Source of the DNA: Nitrincola alkalisediminis | Lineage (GTDB): Bacteria > Pseudomonadota > Gammaproteobacteria > Pseudomonadales > Balneatricaceae | Direction of reading: 5' to 3' | Assembly (NCBI RefSeq): GCF_009821115.1 | Contig: NZ_VYTY01000003.1 | Location: 124,001 to 188,000, forward strand | DNA: 64,000 nt | Shown: in pieces, positions 1 through 8,457 of the stretch | How positions within the stretch are numbered: position 1 is the first letter of the stretch | Layout: the number at the start of each line of letters is the position of its first letter | Made by a program: the position numbers and the translations under genes | Notes under the pieces: generated by a model | The model's database searches: none | What the model saw: only the letters and a program-made list of their open reading frames with translations | What the model was told of the DNA's origin: nothing

Positions 1-1446
1 ATTATCACTCTTCAAAAAATCATGCTTGCTAAAAAGGAGGTGAATACAGAACTACTGGATTATCTATTGATCAATGCTGAAGGTGACGTTGATACTTGGT
101 CTCGAGATGAAGAAAGGCCACATTTATCAGATCGAGCCTATTTTCAACATTTTCAGAACTCTTTAGATGATGTTCCGTACCTCTCTTCACCCAAGCACTC
201 GCGGGTTAAAGACTCTAGGCTTTTTATTGCAGTTGCCCGTCCATTACGTCATCAAGATACCTTTTCTGGCGTTCTGATGGCGGCTTTAGATATTGAACGA
301 TTAGCAGATGATTTAGGAGGTATTTCTGCAGGTTTAGGGTTAACAACGGCACTTTTGAAGTTTGATGGCGAGGTAATTTATCGGGTTCCTTTTGGTGCCA
401 TTGAGCCCGGCACAGTCATTGAAACCTTACATCAATGGCAGGGAGCCCCGCCTGATGATTATAGTTATCGCGGTATGGCGCCTGTGGATGGACGTTTACG
501 CCAAATACATTATCAGCACTTAAAAAACTGGCCTCTTTTAGTTGTTGTAACAAGTGACTTAGAGCCGTTAATGTTGGACTATCAGGCATTTGTTAAAAAT
601 GAACGCTTTAAATTTAGTTTTTTTCTTGCTAGCGCCACGCTCATACTTGCACTGTGTGGTTGGTTAATCGAACGGCGACGACGTTTGGAATTAGATTTAA
701 AGCAGCAGGAGTTGCATTATTTAACCCATTACTCTGATGCGTTGAAACGTTCGAATGATGAATTGGAGCAGTTTGCTTACATTGCCTCTCATGACTTGCG
801 CCAACCCTTACGAATGATTGTGAGTTTTAGTCGCATACTGAGTGCGCACCCCTCAATTGCTGAGAATCAAGAGGCAAAAGAGCAAATGAGTTATGTGCTC
901 GAAGCGGGTCAGCGAATGGATGAAATGCTGATGGCACTGCTTGAATACTCACGGATTGGCCATGATGGCGAGCCGATTATAGAGCAGGATAGCCTAGCAC
1001 TCGTACAGGAGGCTTTGGTGTATTTGCATCCGGATATTGTTAAATCTCAGGCGTCTATTTCTCTGGAAGGGGAATGGCCAAGGGTTTACCTGCCTCATAA
1101 TGAAGGGGTGCGTCTTTTTCAAAACCTTATCAGTAATGCCATTAAGTTTAGACAGCCATCTCAATTACCGACTATTGTCCTCTATGCAGAGGAGGTAGAA
1201 AACAGCTATAAATTTATAGTTGAAGATCAAGGGATTGGACTGGAGCAGAATCAGCTTGACCGAATTTTTTTAGTGTTTCAACGCTTAAATCCGCGCAGTG
1301 CATATGAAGGAACGGGTATAGGTCTGTCTATTTGCAAAAAAATTATTGAACGTTGCGGTGGATCGATCCATGCAGAATCAGAGGGTATTAATCAAGGGTG
1401 CCGTTTGATCTTTACACTGCCAAAGAGCGATACGAGAGCTTTATGA
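1..1446 (+). CDS. Cache-domain sensor histidine kinase, 5' end cut by window edge
   Basis: Membrane sensor kinase that should phosphorylate the response regulator encoded next. The frame is open to base 1, and the first in-frame ATG (22) falls inside the extracytoplasmic sensor domain, so the real start lies outside the window. Counting from that ATG: a partial dCache-like domain (residues 10-185, DRAYFQHF motif), one TM helix (about 197-216, FFLASATLILALCGWLI), a HisKA phospho-acceptor region (FAYIASHDLRQPLR, His257) and a HATPase domain with N box (NLISNAIKF), G1 (EDQGIG) and G2 (GTGIGLSICKK). There is no HAMP or PAS domain between TM and HisKA. The ligand cannot be told. The stop codon overlaps the next start (ATGA). 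Confidence 0.9.
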   Translation: MITLQKIMLAKKEVNTELLDYLLINAEGDVDTWSRDEERPHLSDRAYFQHFQNSLDDVPYLSSPKHSRVKDSRLFIAVARPLRHQDTFSGVLMAALDIERLADDLGGISAGLGLTTALLKFDGEVIYRVPFGAIEPGTVIETLHQWQGAPPDDYSYRGMAPVDGRLRQIHYQHLKNWPLLVVVTSDLEPLMLDYQAFVKNERFKFSFFLASATLILALCGWLIERRRRLELDLKQQELHYLTHYSDALKRSNDELEQFAYIASHDLRQPLRMIVSFSRILSAHPSIAENQEAKEQMSYVLEAGQRMDEMLMALLEYSRIGHDGEPIIEQDSLALVQEALVYLHPDIVKSQASISLEGEWPRVYLPHNEGVRLFQNLISNAIKFRQPSQLPTIVLYAEEVENSYKFIVEDQGIGLEQNQLDRIFLVFQRLNPRSAYEGTGIGLSICKKIIERCGGSIHAESEGINQGCRLIFTLPKSDTRAL

Positions 1447-2741
1447 ATAATACTTCCATTTTACAGTCAGAGAAATCTTGTCGAGTTTTGCTCGTGGAGG
1501 ATGAACCTGGTGATATTGAGCTGATTCGTTATGCATTTCGAATCACGGATGGTCAAACCTTCCATCTTGAAATCGTGACCTCGTTAAAAGAAGCCATTGA
1601 GCAGCTGTCTCAACAGGAGGACGAATTTGATGTTGTATTACTGGATTTGATGCTGCCAGACAGCCAGGGTATCGAAACCTTAAGAACGCTACGCCGTCAC
1701 TGTGCTGATATTCCTGTGGTAATCTTGACGAGTGTATTACATAACAAACTGATCCAAGATGCTTTGCAGGCGGGTGCTCAGGATTACCTCGTGAAAGGTG
1801 AGGAACCCCGTGCACTTCGAAAAGCGGTTCACTATGCTGTTTTACGTCATGCATTTAATCAAACGGCTCGTTTATCGGAAGCAGTGTTTAATATTACCCA
1901 CACAGCCATTGCCGTGTTTGACTCACATCTTCGCGCCAAACAACGCAACCAAGCGTTTTCGATGCTCATGCAGTCCTGCGATGCATCATTGGTCACACAA
2001 ACATTGGATGGTGTCTTGGATGTTTTATTGGGACAGTGTTGCTGGCCTGATATACAGATTCAATTAGAGGAAGGGGGATGCTTTGAGAAAGAAGTGACCG
2101 TTCATGCCCCTGACGAAGCACTCACATTTTTGATGAGAATGCACCGGTTGGATCGCCCAGATGGTCATCTTTCCAACTACATCATGATGCTGGATGACAT
2201 CACTGAAAAGAAAAAGGCCGAGCAACGACTTGCATACCAAGCGTCACACGATGCTTTAACGGGATTGCCAAATCGCAGTTTATTCAATGATCGGCTCCAG
2301 CAAAGCATTGTCGAAAGTCGTCGATACGGACAGAGTTTCGCATTACTTTTTATTGATTTGGATGGTTTTAAAGCGGTTAATGATACTTGGGGACATGCCG
2401 TAGGTGATCGGGTTTTGCAAGTGTGCGCGGAGCGGATGCTGAACGAAGTACGTGAGTCTGATACCGTGGCACGTTTATCAGGGGATGAATTTGCAGTATT
2501 GATTAAAAACAGTGCTGTACCTGCTCACATCAACCTCGTTGCTAAAAAACTCTTAGATAGCCTTGCAGCTCCGATTCGAATTGACAAGATTGACCTCGCT
2601 ATCTCCGCGAGTATCGGTATTTCATCTTTTCCGCTTGATGCGACCTCTCCCGATGATATGCTCAGCCAAGCCGACTCTGCAATGTATGAAGCCAAGCGCG
2701 AAGGTCGGAATTGTGTACGTTGGAATCAATCCTCTGCCTAA
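1443..2741 (+). CDS. Response regulator with REC and GGDEF domains (diguanylate cyclase)
   Basis: Predicted phosphorylation-controlled cyclic-di-GMP synthase, partner of the upstream kinase. I chose the ATG at 1443, which overlaps the kinase stop as ATGA; an in-frame ATG at 1398 lies inside the kinase gene and adds unrelated residues. The REC domain has the acidic pair (VEDEPGD), the phospho-acceptor Asp in VLLDLMLPDS and the conserved Lys in YLVKGE. A middle region of about 130 residues looks like a degenerate PAS. The C-terminal GGDEF domain has an active-type SGDEF signature with an RESD inhibitory I-site five residues before it, so product inhibition by c-di-GMP is likely. Confidence 0.9.
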   Translation: MNNTSILQSEKSCRVLLVEDEPGDIELIRYAFRITDGQTFHLEIVTSLKEAIEQLSQQEDEFDVVLLDLMLPDSQGIETLRTLRRHCADIPVVILTSVLHNKLIQDALQAGAQDYLVKGEEPRALRKAVHYAVLRHAFNQTARLSEAVFNITHTAIAVFDSHLRAKQRNQAFSMLMQSCDASLVTQTLDGVLDVLLGQCCWPDIQIQLEEGGCFEKEVTVHAPDEALTFLMRMHRLDRPDGHLSNYIMMLDDITEKKKAEQRLAYQASHDALTGLPNRSLFNDRLQQSIVESRRYGQSFALLFIDLDGFKAVNDTWGHAVGDRVLQVCAERMLNEVRESDTVARLSGDEFAVLIKNSAVPAHINLVAKKLLDSLAAPIRIDKIDLAISASIGISSFPLDATSPDDMLSQADSAMYEAKREGRNCVRWNQSSA

Positions 2742-3176
2742 GCGTAACGGTTCTTCATAACGTCATTATGTGCAGAGGAGGCTGATGATCGTTGCAAAGC
2801 TGCTCTGATTTGAAGCAACCTTGTTCGATATACATCCCCGTTTTGGTGCGTCGCGAGGGTTTTATTCTGATCAATCGGTGTGAGTGTAGCGTGGAATCTC
2901 AAACGGCTAAGGGATCAGTTGATTACACATTGACCCTTATATAGGTAAGTTTGAATGCAATACCGCTAGCCGACGATTGGGCTCCGCTGTAAGCGACCTT
3001 TATCATAGTGTCTTTGGCACAGCCTTTGCTTGTAAGAATCTGACTGAGTGGTCAGATTCTAGAGTCTTCTTGTTAGCATGTTCTCTATTTCCCTGGCCCT
3101 TTAATACGTCTGATGAATTTACCCCTTAACAACGCCCTGTCCTTGTTTCGGGCCTAACGTGATATAAGGATGAACC
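2742..3176. other. 435-bp intergenic region before the NMT1-type ABC operon
   Basis: I see no convincing gene here. The stretch holds a perfect 10-bp inverted repeat (3035-3060, separate entry) and should carry the promoter of the downstream ABC operon. I looked for thiamine, cobalamin and guanidine riboswitch signatures because NMT1-type transporters are often riboswitch-controlled, and found none I would defend. A ribosome binding site (AAGGA, 3166-3170) sits six bases before the downstream ATG. Confidence 0.6.
3035..3060. promoter_or_regulatory. Perfect inverted repeat, candidate TetR/RutR-type operator
   Basis: Ten-bp arms (AGAATCTGAC and GTCAGATTCT) around a six-base centre, about 115 bases before the ABC operon start. 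No T-run follows, so an operator is more likely than a terminator. The inner part, TGACTGAGTGGTCA, resembles the RutR box TTGACCAnnTGGTCAA (10 of 14 defined bases by eye). No TetR-family gene is in the window, so the cognate regulator is unknown. Confidence 0.45.
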
Positions 3177-4226
3177 ATGAATATTGCAAAACGCCGATCA
3201 CTCAAAAAGCTGGCTGCACTTTGTGGTGCGGCGGCTGTGCTGACCTTTCCGACCTTGGGATTGGCTCAAAGTAGCCCTGCTACTAAAATCAATTTCACCT
3301 TAGATTGGCGCTTTGAAGGGCCGTCTGCACCCTTCTTGATGGCCTTAGAAAAGGGATACTTTTTGGAAGAAGGGCTAAATGTCACGATTGACTCAGGTAA
3401 TGGCTCCGCTGGAGCGGTGACCCGTGTGGCAACTGGCGCGTATGATATGGGCTTTGCTGACTTTAGTGCCTTGGTTGAATACGCATCTGCCAATGCAGAC
3501 GCCGGTATCCAGGCTGTGTATATGCTCTATAACCAAACCCCTGCTGCTGTTTTCACGCTCAAAGAGTTTGGTATTGATACCCCCGCTGATCTTGCCGGTA
3601 AAACACTCGCGGCGCCCGTGTTTGATGCAGGCCGTAAAGCTTGGCCATCCTTTGCGGCACACAATGGTTTAGCTGTCGACTCTGTCACTTGGCAAAGTGT
3701 AGACCCTGCGATTCGTGAAACCCTGCTTGCCCGTCGCCAAGTGGATGCCATCACAGGATTTTACTTTACCAGCTTGTTAAATCTTGAAGCGCGCGGTGTC
3801 TCCTTAGATGAGATTACCGTGATGCCTTATGCCGACTATGGTGTGGCTTTGTATGGCAATGCCATCATTGCCAGCAAGAAAATGTTGGCTGAGCAACCTG
3901 AAGCCGTGGCCGGTTTTAACCGAGCCTTTAATAAAGCGTTGCTGGAAACCATCGCGGATCCTGAAAGTGCGGTTAAGTATGTGTCGAAGCGTGATCCTTT
4001 GGTGAATGAAGGCTTGGAGCTGCGTCGTTTAACCTTAGCGCTTGACGCTCAGGTGGTGACGGATGAAACCCGTGAGGAAGGTCTAGGGGCGGTCACGCTT
4101 GATCGTCTCAAGCAATCCATTGATGAAGCCGTTGAGTCGTTTGGACTGAGCAGTACGCCAGATGCTGAGACCCTGTTCAATTTTGCGATGTTACCTGAGA
4201 AGAGCACTCGCATCCTTCCCCATTAA
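3177..4226 (+). CDS. NMT1/THI5-like ABC transporter substrate-binding protein
   Basis: Periplasmic ligand-binding component of a nitrate/sulfonate/pyrimidine-type importer. The N-terminus has twin arginines (KRRSLKKLA), a hydrophobic stretch and a likely cleavage site near GLA-QSS, so export may go through Tat or Sec. The mature part begins with the typical INFTLDWRFEGPSAPFLMAL and GYFLEEGLNV motifs of the NMT1 domain. The ATG at 3177 has AAGGA at 3166-3170. ATPase and permease genes follow on the same strand. The family covers HMP/thiamine precursors, pyrimidines, taurine and others; the nearby beta-alanine-type enzymes make a pyrimidine or related N-compound plausible but unproven. Confidence 0.85.
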   Translation: MNIAKRRSLKKLAALCGAAAVLTFPTLGLAQSSPATKINFTLDWRFEGPSAPFLMALEKGYFLEEGLNVTIDSGNGSAGAVTRVATGAYDMGFADFSALVEYASANADAGIQAVYMLYNQTPAAVFTLKEFGIDTPADLAGKTLAAPVFDAGRKAWPSFAAHNGLAVDSVTWQSVDPAIRETLLARRQVDAITGFYFTSLLNLEARGVSLDEITVMPYADYGVALYGNAIIASKKMLAEQPEAVAGFNRAFNKALLETIADPESAVKYVSKRDPLVNEGLELRRLTLALDAQVVTDETREEGLGAVTLDRLKQSIDEAVESFGLSSTPDAETLFNFAMLPEKSTRILPH

Positions 4227-4230
4227 TATG

Positions 4231-4255
4231 AGGTGTCCGGTGATACCGGACACCT
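4231..4255 (+). terminator. Hairpin between binding-protein and ATPase genes
   Basis: Perfect 11-bp stem (AGGTGTCCGGT / ACCGGACACCT) with a three-base loop, followed by TTCTGT. It starts five bases after the binding-protein stop codon. The weak T-tract suggests partial termination or an RNA-stabilising 3' end that would keep the binding protein more abundant than the membrane parts. Confidence 0.7.
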
Positions 4256-4276
4256 TTCTGTATTCGAGAAGTCTTT

Positions 4277-5056
4277 ATGGCGTTTGTAAAGTTTGAAGAA
4301 GTCAGCTTAGCCTACGAGGAAGGGGGAGCGCTGGCAATTAAAGATATATCATTGTCGGTTCAGCAAAATGAATTTATCGCGGTGGTTGGGCCTTCAGGCT
4401 GTGGTAAGTCAACGCTGATGAAATTGGTATCCGGCTTATCAGAGCCCACCTCAGGTTATGTCTATATTGATGGACGCCAGATAGGCGGCCCTCAAAAATG
4501 CATAGGTATGGCCTTTCAAGCGTCGAACCTTTTGCCTTGGCGAACCACGCTTGAAAATGTCATGTTGCCCTTAGAAATCGTGCAACCCTATCGCTCACAG
4601 CTCAGGCGCAAACGAAAAGAGTTTGAAACGATGGCAATGGAGCTTATTGAGCGTGTGGGCCTTAAAGGCTGGGAGCATAAATACCCTTGGGAACTGTCGG
4701 GTGGAATGCAGCAACGGGCGTCCATTTGCCGTGCATTAATTCATAAACCTCAGTTGCTGATGTTGGATGAACCTTTTGGTGCTTTGGATGCGTTTACGCG
4801 TGAAGAGCTGTGGTGCATGTTGCAAGACCTTTGGCAGGAGCAGCCCTTTACCGTTATTTTGGTGACGCATGATCTGCGTGAAGCCGTGTTTTTGGCTGAT
4901 ACCGTGTATGTGATGAGTAAAGGCCCCGGTCAGATATTGGTCAAACGAGACATTGCCATTGAGCGTCCTCGTACACTCGCGGTGACCTACACTGAGCCTT
5001 TTGCAGCCCAAGTCCATGTCTTACGCGAGCATATTGGCTCCATTCGTAAGTCCTGA
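4277..5056 (+). CDS. ABC transporter ATP-binding protein (SsuB/TauB type)
   Basis: Cytoplasmic ATPase energising import with the NMT1-type binding protein upstream and the permease downstream. Visible motifs: Walker A GPSGCGKSTL, Q-loop in MAFQASNLLPW, signature LSGGMQQR, Walker B LLMLDEPFG, D-loop ALDAFTREEL and the switch His in VTHDLREAV. The length of 259 residues is normal for the nitrate/sulfonate/taurine class. It lies 50 bp after the binding-protein gene, the gap holding the hairpin, and 15 bp before the permease gene. Confidence 0.92.
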   Translation: MAFVKFEEVSLAYEEGGALAIKDISLSVQQNEFIAVVGPSGCGKSTLMKLVSGLSEPTSGYVYIDGRQIGGPQKCIGMAFQASNLLPWRTTLENVMLPLEIVQPYRSQLRRKRKEFETMAMELIERVGLKGWEHKYPWELSGGMQQRASICRALIHKPQLLMLDEPFGALDAFTREELWCMLQDLWQEQPFTVILVTHDLREAVFLADTVYVMSKGPGQILVKRDIAIERPRTLAVTYTEPFAAQVHVLREHIGSIRKS

Positions 5057-5071
5057 GAAGGAAAGAATAAA

Positions 5072-5854
5072 ATGGCATTTAATCGAAGAAAGTTCATGAT
5101 TAAAAACGCCAGTTGGATGCTCATCCTGCTGTTGTTACTGATATGGGAAATTATTTGCGTAGGGCTTAACGTCCCCGAGTACCTCTTCCCAGCCCCCTCT
5201 GCCGTTTGGTCGGCGGGCATCGCGCGTTGGGAACCGATCATGATGCATGCTTGGCAAACCTTTTTTACGACCCTTGTGGGGTTTGCGATTGCCGTGGTGG
5301 TGGGCGTGGTATTAGGTGTGGCGGTCGGTACCTATCCGATTGTCTACAAGGCCCTGTACCCCTTATTGGTTGGGTTTAATAGTATTCCAAAAGTGGCGTT
5401 TGTCCCTGTATTGGTGGTGTGGTTTGGCATAGGGACTGTTCCCGCTATACTGACGGCCTTTCTGATCTCGTTTTTCCCCGTCTTAGTGAATGTGGCGACA
5501 GGGCTGGCAACGCTTGAGCCAGAGTTGGAAGATGTTTTGCGCTCTTTGGGAGCCTCGAAGCTTGATATTTTGCGTAAAGTGGGACTGCCGCGAGCTTTAC
5601 CCTACTTTTTCGCATCCCTAAAGGTGGCGATTACGCTGGCCTTTGTGGGGTCCGTGATATCCGAAACCGTGGCATCGAACATGGGCATTGGCTATTTAAT
5701 GATGGCGGCCAGTTCATCCATGGACATGGCATTGGTGTTTGCTGGCCTCATTGTAATTGGGGTCATGGGCGTGGTGATGTACGAGCTGTTTGCATGGATG
5801 GAGAAGCGCTTTACACGTTGGGCGAACCGGGGTGTGAATGCGGCAGCAGTGTAA
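5072..5854 (+). CDS. ABC transporter permease (SsuC/TauC type)
   Basis: Inner-membrane permease of the importer; 260 residues with about six TM helices (first at LMLILLLLLIWEIICVG). The BPD_transp_1 EAA loop is clear (LEDVLRSLGASKLDILRKVGLPRA, read in two parts around the invariant Gly) and would contact the ATPase. The ATG at 5072 follows GAAGGAA. This is the last gene of the operon; a strong hairpin follows at 5909-5943. Confidence 0.9.
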   Translation: MAFNRRKFMIKNASWMLILLLLLIWEIICVGLNVPEYLFPAPSAVWSAGIARWEPIMMHAWQTFFTTLVGFAIAVVVGVVLGVAVGTYPIVYKALYPLLVGFNSIPKVAFVPVLVVWFGIGTVPAILTAFLISFFPVLVNVATGLATLEPELEDVLRSLGASKLDILRKVGLPRALPYFFASLKVAITLAFVGSVISETVASNMGIGYLMMAASSSMDMALVFAGLIVIGVMGVVMYELFAWMEKRFTRWANRGVNAAAV

Positions 5855-5861
5855 GTTTGCA

Positions 5862-5900
5862 ACACGCTAAACTATCGACGATAGACACACGCTAAACTAT
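5862..5900. repeat. Two 14-bp direct repeats flanking a small palindrome
   Basis: ACACGCTAAACTAT occurs at 5862-5875 and again at 5887-5900, 25 bp apart. A perfect palindrome CTATCGACGATAG (5872-5884) overlaps the first copy and fills the space before the second. The CTAAACTA core appears once more at 6961-6968 in the promoter region of the neighbouring LysR gene. Confidence 0.7.
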
Positions 5901-5908
5901 GGATAGAC

Positions 5909-5943
5909 ACAGGCTCGCTCAGATGCAAAGGGAGCGAGCCTGT
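5909..5943. terminator. Hairpin between convergent permease and LysR genes
   Basis: Twelve-bp perfect stem (5909-5920 with 5932-5943; core AGGCTCGCTC / GAGCGAGCCT) and an 11-base loop, placed exactly between the 3' ends of two convergent genes. There is no strong T-tract on either strand, so it may act as a bidirectional or Rho-assisted stop. Confidence 0.65.
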
Positions 5944-6852
5944 TCAGGATAGAGACAAAGCCCCTAAAAACTGCTCTAGCACCAGATTTGATCGCCGCCC
6001 TGTGCGCGTAATCACCGCCAAAGGTGTACTAAAGGCCAGGGTGTCTTCGTTCAGGCGTTTCATTTCGCCTTTGTTCACCCAGTTGGCCGCATAGTGATCG
6101 GGTAAAAAGCCTATATAGGCTCCTGTCAAAATCAGAAACGCAATCCCTTCTCGATCCGAAGCAGACGCCGTGCATGAGAGCGACTGATGCATTTCAATGG
6201 CCTCTAGCGTCATCGGGAAACTTGGAATCACTGTGCTGGCTTGACGTAACTCCGTTGAGCTAAGGGCTCTAGGGGTGTCAAAGTAGGGATGCTGTTTACT
6301 GCAATATAAGTAAGAGGTTTCTTCGTAGAGTTGCTGATATTCCAACCCAGACAGAGTATTTGTCCAAGGAATCACGCCGACATGCAGACGACCATCGAAT
6401 AGTCCTTTGGCAATCTCAGATGGCGTGCTCATGCTAATATTGATTTTGACATCTCCCTTGAACTGGCTTAAGTGCTCCAATGCCTGAGTCACTTTCATTT
6501 GTGGCTGAGTGACAAGGTTATTCACGATACCAATATTCAACTCACCTTTCAGTTGATGACTGATTTTGTTGAGCTGACTGCGAAAGTCTTCGATGGATGA
6601 AAACAAAGACTCGGCCGCTTTTAGTACTTCGGCCCCCTCATCGGTTAAAGAAAAGCCACTGCGCCCTCGTTGACACAACCGTAAACCGAGTCGCTTTTCA
6701 AGGTCGCTCATGTGCAGGCTAATCGCTGATTTTGTCATGCCGAGCGCCCCCTCTGCCCCCGAAAAGCTACCGCATTCAACGATGGTCTTGAACAGGCGTA
6801 AGAGTTTTAAATCGAAATCGGAGACTTGCCGTAAGGTGTTTTTCTTCTTCAT
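5944..6852 (-). CDS. LysR-family transcriptional regulator
   Basis: 302 residues. N-terminal winged HTH (LRLFKTIVECGSFSGAEGAL, then MTKSAISLHMSDLEKRLG) and a C-terminal periplasmic-binding-like effector domain. It diverges from the aminotransferase gene, the classical LysR arrangement for controlling a neighbour, so it probably regulates the aminotransferase/MmsA pair and possibly the ABC importer. It starts MKKKNTLRQVSDFD. The intergenic region holds an 11-T run (6950-6960) and a TAAACT/AGTTTA inverted repeat. Confidence 0.88.
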   Translation of the reverse strand: MKKKNTLRQVSDFDLKLLRLFKTIVECGSFSGAEGALGMTKSAISLHMSDLEKRLGLRLCQRGRSGFSLTDEGAEVLKAAESLFSSIEDFRSQLNKISHQLKGELNIGIVNNLVTQPQMKVTQALEHLSQFKGDVKINISMSTPSEIAKGLFDGRLHVGVIPWTNTLSGLEYQQLYEETSYLYCSKQHPYFDTPRALSSTELRQASTVIPSFPMTLEAIEMHQSLSCTASASDREGIAFLILTGAYIGFLPDHYAANWVNKGEMKRLNEDTLAFSTPLAVITRTGRRSNLVLEQFLGALSLS

Positions 6853-6961
6853 GAATGACGCTGTCCGGATGAGGTTGACGGCTAGTTGTGTTGCCTTCGT
6901 GCTCTGTTTGTCTTGGTTTGGTTACCCTTAGGAGGTCTGTGTAGAATAGTTTTTTTTTTTC

Positions 6962-6976
6962 TAAACTAAAAGTTTA
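6962..6976. promoter_or_regulatory. Inverted repeat in the LysR/aminotransferase divergent promoter
   Basis: Perfect 6-3-6 inverted repeat TAAACT-AAA-AGTTTA directly after an 11-T homopolymer. Its CTAAACTA half also forms the core of the direct repeats at 5862-5900, which lie beyond the other end of the same LysR gene. This is a candidate LysR binding site. Confidence 0.4.
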
Positions 6977-7080
6977 AAAGTTAAGATTTATGTAACCAAT
7001 GAGGTTGCTTAGTATGTCCTTAATACACCTTCTTGCACTGAACAGTGAGCTTTGTGGGCGAAGCCCAAATGAGGACGATG

Positions 7081-8421
7081 ATGAATCAAGCACACGCCGC
7101 CGGATTGACCGATAAACAACTCGATGCCTATTGGATGCCTTACACCTCAAACCGAGAGTTCAAGGCCAATCCACGCATCATTACCCATGCCAAAGGCAAC
7201 TACTTATACGATGCTGAAGGGCGAAAGATTCTTGATGGTCTATCGGGTCTTTGGACCTGTGGTGCGGGCCATAGCCGTCCTGAAATTGCCGAAGCCGTGG
7301 CCAAACAACTGACCACGATTGAATATGCGCCAGCCTTCCAATACGGTCATCCATTGGCATTCCAACTGGCAGAGCGTATTGCGGATATGTCGCCTGCGGG
7401 CATGAACAAGGTGTTTTTTACCAATTCGGGTTCGGAGTCAGCCGATACCTCAACCAAGATTGCGCGTGCCTATTGGCGTCAACGTGGTGAAGCGACGAAA
7501 ACACGGATCATTGGCCGTGCCAAGGGGTATCACGGTGCCAGTTGGGGCGGTATTAGTTTTGGTGGAATTGGCGGCAATCGCAAGATGTGGGGACAGGCCA
7601 TGGAGTCTGACCATCTGAACCATACCTGGCGCCCAAGCATGGCGTTTAGTAAGGGGATGCCCACCGAAGGCGCTGAGCTTGCGAATGAGCTGGAAGATTT
7701 AGTCGCGCTACACGATGCATCGAATATTGCGGCAGTGATTGTCGAGCCCTTCGCAGGCTCTGCAGGGGTGATTGTTCCGCCTGTGGGATATTTAAAGCGC
7801 TTGCGTGAGATTTGCGATAAACACCGAATTTTGTTGATATTCGATGAAGTTATCACAGGTTTAGGCCGTGCGGGAGCTACTTTTGGTGCCGATGCATTTG
7901 ACGTCGTACCGGATATGATCAACGTGGCCAAGCAAATTACCAATGGGGCAATTCCCATGGGTGCGGTCATTATCAAGGATGAAATTTACGAGACCTTTAT
8001 GAATGCAGGCGGTGCTCATTACAATGTTGAGTTACCGCACGGGTATACCTATTCCGGTCACCCAGTTGCCTGTGCTGCCGCGATGGCAACATTGGATATT
8101 CTCGAAAAGGAACAACTGATTCAGCGGGTCGCTCATCTAGCACCCGTCTTCGAAGAAAAAGTGCACAGTTTAAAAGGCATTAAGCATATTACCGATATTC
8201 GCAACTACGGCTTTGCGGCTGGTATGACGCTCGAAGCCTATCCTGGCGAACCGACACGTCGTCCTTGGGAAGTGGCTATGGAATGCTGGAAGAAGGGGCT
8301 TTATGTACGTTACGGTGGTGACACGTTACAGTTAGGCTTACCCTTCACGATGGACGTCAGTGAAATGGATCAAATTATTAATACCCTCGGGGATGCCTTT
8401 ACAACACTTTATGGCGCCTAA
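7081..8421 (+). CDS. Class III aminotransferase, omega-amino acid:pyruvate type
   Basis: PLP-dependent transamination of an omega-amino acid or amine (beta-alanine to malonate semialdehyde is the common reaction). Family signs: DAYWMPYTSNREF near the N-terminus, LDGLSGLWTCGAGHSR, NSGSESADTS, LLIFDEVITGLGRAG with the PLP Asp, and AKQITNGAIPMGAV with the Schiff-base Lys. A GTG at 7045 is in frame, but GAGGA (7071-7075) is best spaced for the ATG at 7081 (7078 possible). The next gene encodes the CoA-acylating semialdehyde dehydrogenase, a pairing typical of beta-alanine catabolism (aminotransferase plus MmsA). Confidence 0.9.
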   Translation: MNQAHAAGLTDKQLDAYWMPYTSNREFKANPRIITHAKGNYLYDAEGRKILDGLSGLWTCGAGHSRPEIAEAVAKQLTTIEYAPAFQYGHPLAFQLAERIADMSPAGMNKVFFTNSGSESADTSTKIARAYWRQRGEATKTRIIGRAKGYHGASWGGISFGGIGGNRKMWGQAMESDHLNHTWRPSMAFSKGMPTEGAELANELEDLVALHDASNIAAVIVEPFAGSAGVIVPPVGYLKRLREICDKHRILLIFDEVITGLGRAGATFGADAFDVVPDMINVAKQITNGAIPMGAVIIKDEIYETFMNAGGAHYNVELPHGYTYSGHPVACAAAMATLDILEKEQLIQRVAHLAPVFEEKVHSLKGIKHITDIRNYGFAAGMTLEAYPGEPTRRPWEVAMECWKKGLYVRYGGDTLQLGLPFTMDVSEMDQIINTLGDAFTTLYGA

Positions 8422-8457
8422 GTGAGTTCTGGGGTCAAATTTTGGAGAAGACGTACA

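Noticed and set aside
1398-1442. Earlier in-frame ATG for the response regulator
   Set aside because: It lies within the kinase gene and adds 15 residues of unrelated sequence; the ATGA overlap at 1443 is the better start.
2742-3176. Possible riboswitch before the NMT1-type transporter
   Set aside because: The long leader and transporter type invite it, but I could not find the conserved cores of thiamine, cobalamin or guanidine riboswitches; only one inverted repeat is clear.
6929-6960. Strong AGGAGGT sequence followed by an 11-T run before the aminotransferase
   Set aside because: The possible starts after it meet a stop at once, so no leader peptide is encoded; the T-run is intergenic and phase variation cannot be argued from one sequence.
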